A stretch of 64,000 nucleotides of DNA from Lycium barbarum (lineage: Eukaryota > Streptophyta > Magnoliopsida > Solanales > Solanaceae). The stretch is from NCBI RefSeq assembly GCF_019175385.1, contig NC_083340.1, positions 12,102,336 to 12,166,335 on the forward strand, given 5' to 3'. Positions 59,852 to 64,000 of this stretch are shown piece by piece; position 1 is the stretch's first letter, and every line of letters begins with the position of its first letter. The notes below the pieces were generated by a model that did not search any database, was not told the DNA's origin, and saw nothing but the letters and a program-made list of their open reading frames with translations. The translations under genes were made by a program, and so were the position numbers.

Positions 59852-60842
59852 GGGTGTGTTCGGTATGGAGGAAAACATTTTTCAATTTTCTCATGTTCGT
59901 TTGGTCAAAAATTTTGGAAAACATTTTCTTTAGGAAAACAAGTTCCTCAAAAATGGAGAAAATGACTTCCCAAATAAAAGTAGGGAAAACAAGTCTATAA
60001 GTGCATTCAATCCACCCCCAACTACTCCCACCACGCCACCCCTTCCCCCATGCCTACCTCACCCACCCATCCTTGCCCCACCCCTGGCAAAAAAAAAAAT
60101 AATTTTGTTTTGAAAAAAAAGTTTAGAATTTTTTTTTTTGGTTTTTTGCACCACCCCACCCCACCCTCACGCCATCCTCACCCCACCCACCCCTGCCCCA
60201 CCCCAACCCCCTCCCAAAATAAAATTAACTTTGTTTTGAAAAAAAGTTTTGAATTTTTTTTTGCACCACCCCACACCACCCACCCTGTCCCCATCCCCCA
60301 CCCAAAAAAAAAATTAATTTTGTTTTGAAAAAATAGTTTTGAATTTTTTTGTTTTTTTGTTTTTTGCACAACCCCACCCCACTCCTGCTCCCCCCACCTC
60401 CCAACCTTGCCCCACCCCCACCACCCCTCCCAAAAAAAATTAATTTTGTTTTGAAAAAAAAATGATTTTTTTTTGTTTTTTGCACCACCCCACCCCACCC
60501 CCACCCACCCCTCCCAAAAAAAATTAATTTTGTTTTGAAAAAAAAAGTTTTGATTTTTTTTTTTTGTTTTTTGCACCACCCCACCCCCTTAAAAAATTAC
60601 AAAATCCAAAAAAATAATTAAATAATTAAAAAAAAAAATTGGGGGTTGGGGGTGGAGTTGTGGGGCTTGGGTGGGTATTTTCCTGAAAATGTTTTCTACC
60701 AACCTAACGAACATGAGAAAATAGGTAAGAAATTCACTTATTTTGCGCTACCCAAACGAACATGAGAAAATAAGTAGAAATTCACTTATTTTTCAAGAAC
60801 ACATTTTCCAGGAAAACATTTTCCTTCATACCGAACATACCC
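59852..60842. mobile_element. Harbinger/Tourist-like element (991 bp) with C-rich minisatellite core
   Basis: GGGTGTGTTCGGTATGGAGG at the left is mirrored by the complement of 'ccttcataccgaacataccc' at the right, and TTA lies on both sides (59849-59851 and 60843-60845). The sub-terminal 'ttctcatgttcgtttgg' is also inverted. Between about 60050 and 60600 five copies of an 85-125-base unit alternate C-rich tracts ('caccaccccaccccaccc') with 'ttaattttgttttgaaaaaa' and T-runs. Long open frames on both strands here are produced by this repeat. Confidence 0.85.
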
Positions 60843-60904
60843 TTAGTTATTAAATTTGGGTAATAAAATATTTTTAGAAATTTAATAACTTTCTAAAGTT
60901 GTTG

Positions 60905-61030
60905 TCATGTGACCAGGAGGTCATGGGTTCGAGCAAGGGTAATGCCGCGTACAATAGACCTTTGTGGTCCGGTCCTTCACCGAGACCCAGCATATATTGA
61001 GAGCTTAGTGCACCGAGATATCCTTTTATA
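60905..61030 (+). mobile_element. tRNA-derived SINE fragment
   Basis: 'gtgaccaggaggtcatgggt' leads into the B-box-like 'gggttcgagc', then 'gcgtacaatagacctttgtg', 'gtccggtccttcaccga' and 'gagcttagtgcaccgag'. This is the order of a common Solanaceae SINE body. The 5' end with the A box is incomplete. Confidence 0.6.
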
Positions 61031-61497
61031 ATTCAACTAACACACGGCGCATACATACTGTAAAAATAAAGTAAATTTAAAATTCAAAAGAATAAAGCAA
61101 GAAATGTGATCATTTGATGTTTTTTTTTTAAAAAATTCTCCCCTCCCCAGGAGATCCTTGATGACTCGAACCCAAAATCTTAATGTTAATATTAATTTAA
61201 TCGATGCAGTGAGTTTTGCATTACGAGGACGTTAATATTATTGTTTATCTCATTTCTTTTTCTTCCAACTCAATTTGTTCGTTTGATGGAGGTTCTGACA
61301 ATTCGTGAGAGTCGTGTAGGTTAGGGGTTTTCCTTAATGAGCACTTCATTTTATTTACTCTTAATGTTGTTTTCATCAATGGTGTTTGGCTCAATTGATG
61401 GAAAGGACAATTCCAAGAGAAAGAATGGGCTGGCATATGCTTCACGAATGAAAGCACACAGGATGGATATTTATAAATGACTTTTCATGGTTGACAG
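61031..61497. other. Non-coding stretch
   Basis: No gene supported. The minus frame 61245-61457 is not recognisable. Confidence 0.4.
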
Positions 61498-62431
61498 TAG
61501 GGGTGTACATGGACCGGATTGATTCAGATTTTTTAAACACCAAATCAAACCAATCGCGTCGAGTTTTTAAATTTATACACCAAATCAAACCAAACTAATA
61601 AAATTCGGGTTTTTCAACCTCGGGTTTTCTTGGGTTATTCGGTTTTCTCGGGTTTTTCGAGTTTTTTTTCCGGAATAGTCTTGATACAATACATATAACT
61701 TTTACTTCAAATATTTCTGTCCTAGTAAGATACAATTATATAATTAAGGTGTTTCTTAAAAAAATAACACAAAATGTGAGAAGAGTGATGACATTATATT
61801 TAAATATTCAACAAAAACTAATAAAATCGGTTAAAATAAATATTGCTAATTAACGAGCCATAAAGAAAATGACCATAATCTAAAAATACTAAGTCATGCT
61901 AAAATAAGCACGGCTAATAAGTATTAATTACATGACAAAGAAAAAAAACTTAAGTTATGTATTTTCACTCTCTAAACTAGTTATGCAAAACTAAAGAATA
62001 TATATCCAACATTATTGTCATTCCTAGTGGTAAATTGAATTTCTTTTGTTAGCGTTAGTGTTGAGTTGGTTTTGGTTTGAATTTTATTTGAGTTATAAAT
62101 ATCCATAGGATATAAAACTTATTGACATTCAAAATTCTAAGTTCAAGCTTGAATAATATGATAATAGATAAAAAAACTACGAAAAAATAAAAGAAATGTT
62201 TATAAATTCCATTACAAATAAATATTTTTATGTATAAAATATTTTAAAAATTGAATACATGTAATATCGGGTTGGTTTGGTTCGGTTTGACTTTTTTTAG
62301 TTAAAACCAAACCAAACCAATTATGATCGGGTTTTTTTTTCTCAACACCAAACCACTAGTCGGGTTTTTTTCTCGGTTTGACTCGGTTTATTGGTTTGGT
62401 GCGGTTTGTCGGTTTACTTTGTACACCCCTA
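61498..62431. mobile_element. hAT-like MITE (934 bp)
   Basis: TAGGGGTGTACA at the left is exactly mirrored by TGTACACCCCTA at the right. GTTGACAG (61490-61497 and 62432-62439) is the 8-bp target duplication. The arms are rich in 'cggtttggtt', 'accaaatcaaacca' and 'tcgggttttt' words in inverted orientation around an AT-rich middle. No coding. Confidence 0.88.
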
Positions 62432-64000
62432 GTTGACAGAAAAAGATGCTAATTTTTGTCAAGATGGGAGAGATTTAATTAGGATGTATGGTGGAGATTT
62501 TTATTTTTTGCTCAACCATAAAAATGAACATATTTTCCAAATAGTCACCCAACTTGTTAGTTCAATATTAAACGTAAATGGTACAATTTAATTGGTAGGT
62601 AATTATGGGGTGTTCAGCTAATCAGCTTTACCACATGACTATGTTAAGAGGAAAAAATAGCTTGTTAATTACACAGTCAAGATTCCAGAATGCAAAATAA
62701 AAGGGAGAAAAGTTATATTCATAGCCCCATCTTTTTCTGATTCCTTGCAAATTAATCTCTCCTTTTGTTTTAATAATTAAAAGGGTTCAGGTTTCTTGAA
62801 GTTTCCATTTCCACCTGCTCTTAGGCAAAATAATAGGAAAAATGGAAGGGATAATAGGTGAGTGAATTTGACAGATTCATTTGAAGAAATTTTTTGGTAT
62901 AACATTAACTTTGAGAGTAGAAGAAGCGAACTCAGCCAACAAACATAGCAATTAGGTCGGAAGTATTCGGGATATCTTCTTTATTTGTAAGAAAAGGATT
63001 GTGATGAATACTAGCAGTTAAGCTGTTTGAATCTTGAAAACCAAGTAAGATTCAACATATGTCAGTAAAACCTTTTTTTGTTTGAAATTTCAAAAAAAAA
63101 AAAAAAAAAAGACCTTTGATGTGTGTGTACATCTCATCCATCCGATTCCACTTTGGACAAGCTCAAACAGCAATATCTAATTTCAAGAATCATAATTTTT
63201 CAGGACCCACTAGGCAAATAATCATCATATTATAAAAATAAGAAAGAAAGGAAGAAAACTATTTCACAATGAAGGTGACCTCGGCTTAACAACTAGATAG
63301 GCATCTTGCATTAGGCAAATGGATCCTCTGTGACCACATCAAAAAATTAATTATTGGAACAAGAAACCAATCCCCTTTCTCTATGCATACAGGGACAGGT
63401 TTGTCTCTCGCTTTAAATAGTGCTCCATTTACCAAGACTATAGACTATATAATATAATACAATACAATTACATTTCCCCCATTTACTTAAAAAGATTAGA
63501 CCCCATTTTCTTTGACAAATTATTCCCTTAATTAGTACTCTAATTTTTTTTTTTTTTTTTTTAAAAAAAGGGTGGAGGTAGTCATATGAGGGATAGGTGA
63601 GCAGCATGGGCCATATACAAACAATTCCAGCGGCAGGGGTAACGGCAGAGACCTTCTGCACGCCCAACAACAATATCAACCCCAACTCCAAGACTATTAT
63701 CCTCACATCTACCTTATTGATTCTCCTTCTATTTCTCTATACTCTATAATTATTATATATATATGTACACAAAACTTTACGTATGTGGATAATACCAATA
63801 TATATGTACAAGTGAAAAATTCAATGAATCATAAATAATAGGGGGTGTGAAGGAAAGAGTTGATAAGAAACACGAGAGTTCTCTCCAAAGAAAGAGCCAA
63901 ACCAAAGCTAAGGCCACGCAAAAGGAGAAGAACAAAGCAAAGAGGAAAACCAAGAACCAGAATAAGACGGGCTACCCCTCCTCTTTCTTTCTTGGACTGA
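62432..64000. other. Non-coding stretch to the window end
   Basis: No gene supported. An A-run lies at 63092-63110 and a T-run at 63546-63562. From about 63840 the composition changes to purine-rich, more complex sequence ('ggaaagagttgataagaaac' onward), which could be the leader of a gene beyond the edge. A TATA-like 'tattatatatatatatg' lies near 63749. Confidence 0.4.

Noticed and set aside
60050..60584. Long overlapping frames, up to 133 residues, on both strands
   Set aside because: They come from the C-rich/T-run minisatellite core of the Harbinger-like element; composition is extreme and repetitive.
63982..64000. Final 'ttggactga' looks like the first nine bases of miR319
   Set aside because: The partner arm expected about 150 bases upstream ('gcttcctt.agtcca' type) is absent, and nine bases are not enough.

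Overview
The window looks like plant nuclear DNA, most likely from a eudicot of the Solanaceae. It is very AT-rich, host genes are sparse, and it is packed with small DNA transposons. It also holds RTE-type LINE debris, tRNA-derived SINE debris and the 'ggtctttaattttt' foldback family that I associate with nightshade genomes. The species assignment is inference from repeat style; nothing in the sequence proves it. I see no plastid, mitochondrial or bacterial signature. Most open frames here are chance or repeat-derived, and many lack an ATG.

Layout. 1-2544: a MITE copy and featureless DNA. 2545-9734: a roughly 7.2-kb Mutator-like (MULE) element with 46-bp imperfect terminal inverted repeats. 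Inside it, on the minus strand, is a multi-exon DUF1985-type gene with in-frame stops. More than thirty copies of a short palindromic motif (ATGCCGG...GGCATAA) lie inside it, partly in ~265-bp and ~180-bp tandem arrays. 10172-11189: a TRIM-like small LTR split by a 900-bp solo LTR with a perfect target duplication. 11190-19300: MITEs and Harbinger-like elements in non-coding DNA. 19300-20600: two foldback elements, one interrupted by a truncated RTE LINE with a perfect 16-bp target duplication. 20886-22823: three tandem copies of a RING-H2 E3-ligase-like sequence at different stages of decay. 24145-26446: a composite non-autonomous Helitron. 31009-31309: a retroposon tail with a hAT MITE nested in it. 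33941-38324: a complete two-LTR Ty3/gypsy element (Tat-like architecture) with all of pol missing; its truncated gag is joined tail-to-tail with a separate antisense, spliced Transposase_28-type gene. 40671-47094: a cluster of Stowaway- and hAT-like MITEs. 47100-48900: the only convincing intact host gene, an RTNLB22/23-type reticulon. 48900-64000: non-coding DNA with a perfect 149-bp tandem duplication, SINE remnants, a large Harbinger-like element with C-rich minisatellite core, and a 934-bp hAT MITE.

How things fit together. The window is mainly a record of nested transposition: at least four insertions are bounded by target duplications that I could match base by base. The reticulon should shape tubular ER and is ordinary in sequence; its upstream region is crowded with MITEs. 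The RING-H2 cluster and the DUF1985 gene look like decaying accessory genes. The strongest candidates for something under-described are the palindrome-studded MULE and the pol-less retroelement with its own antisense promoter and introns.
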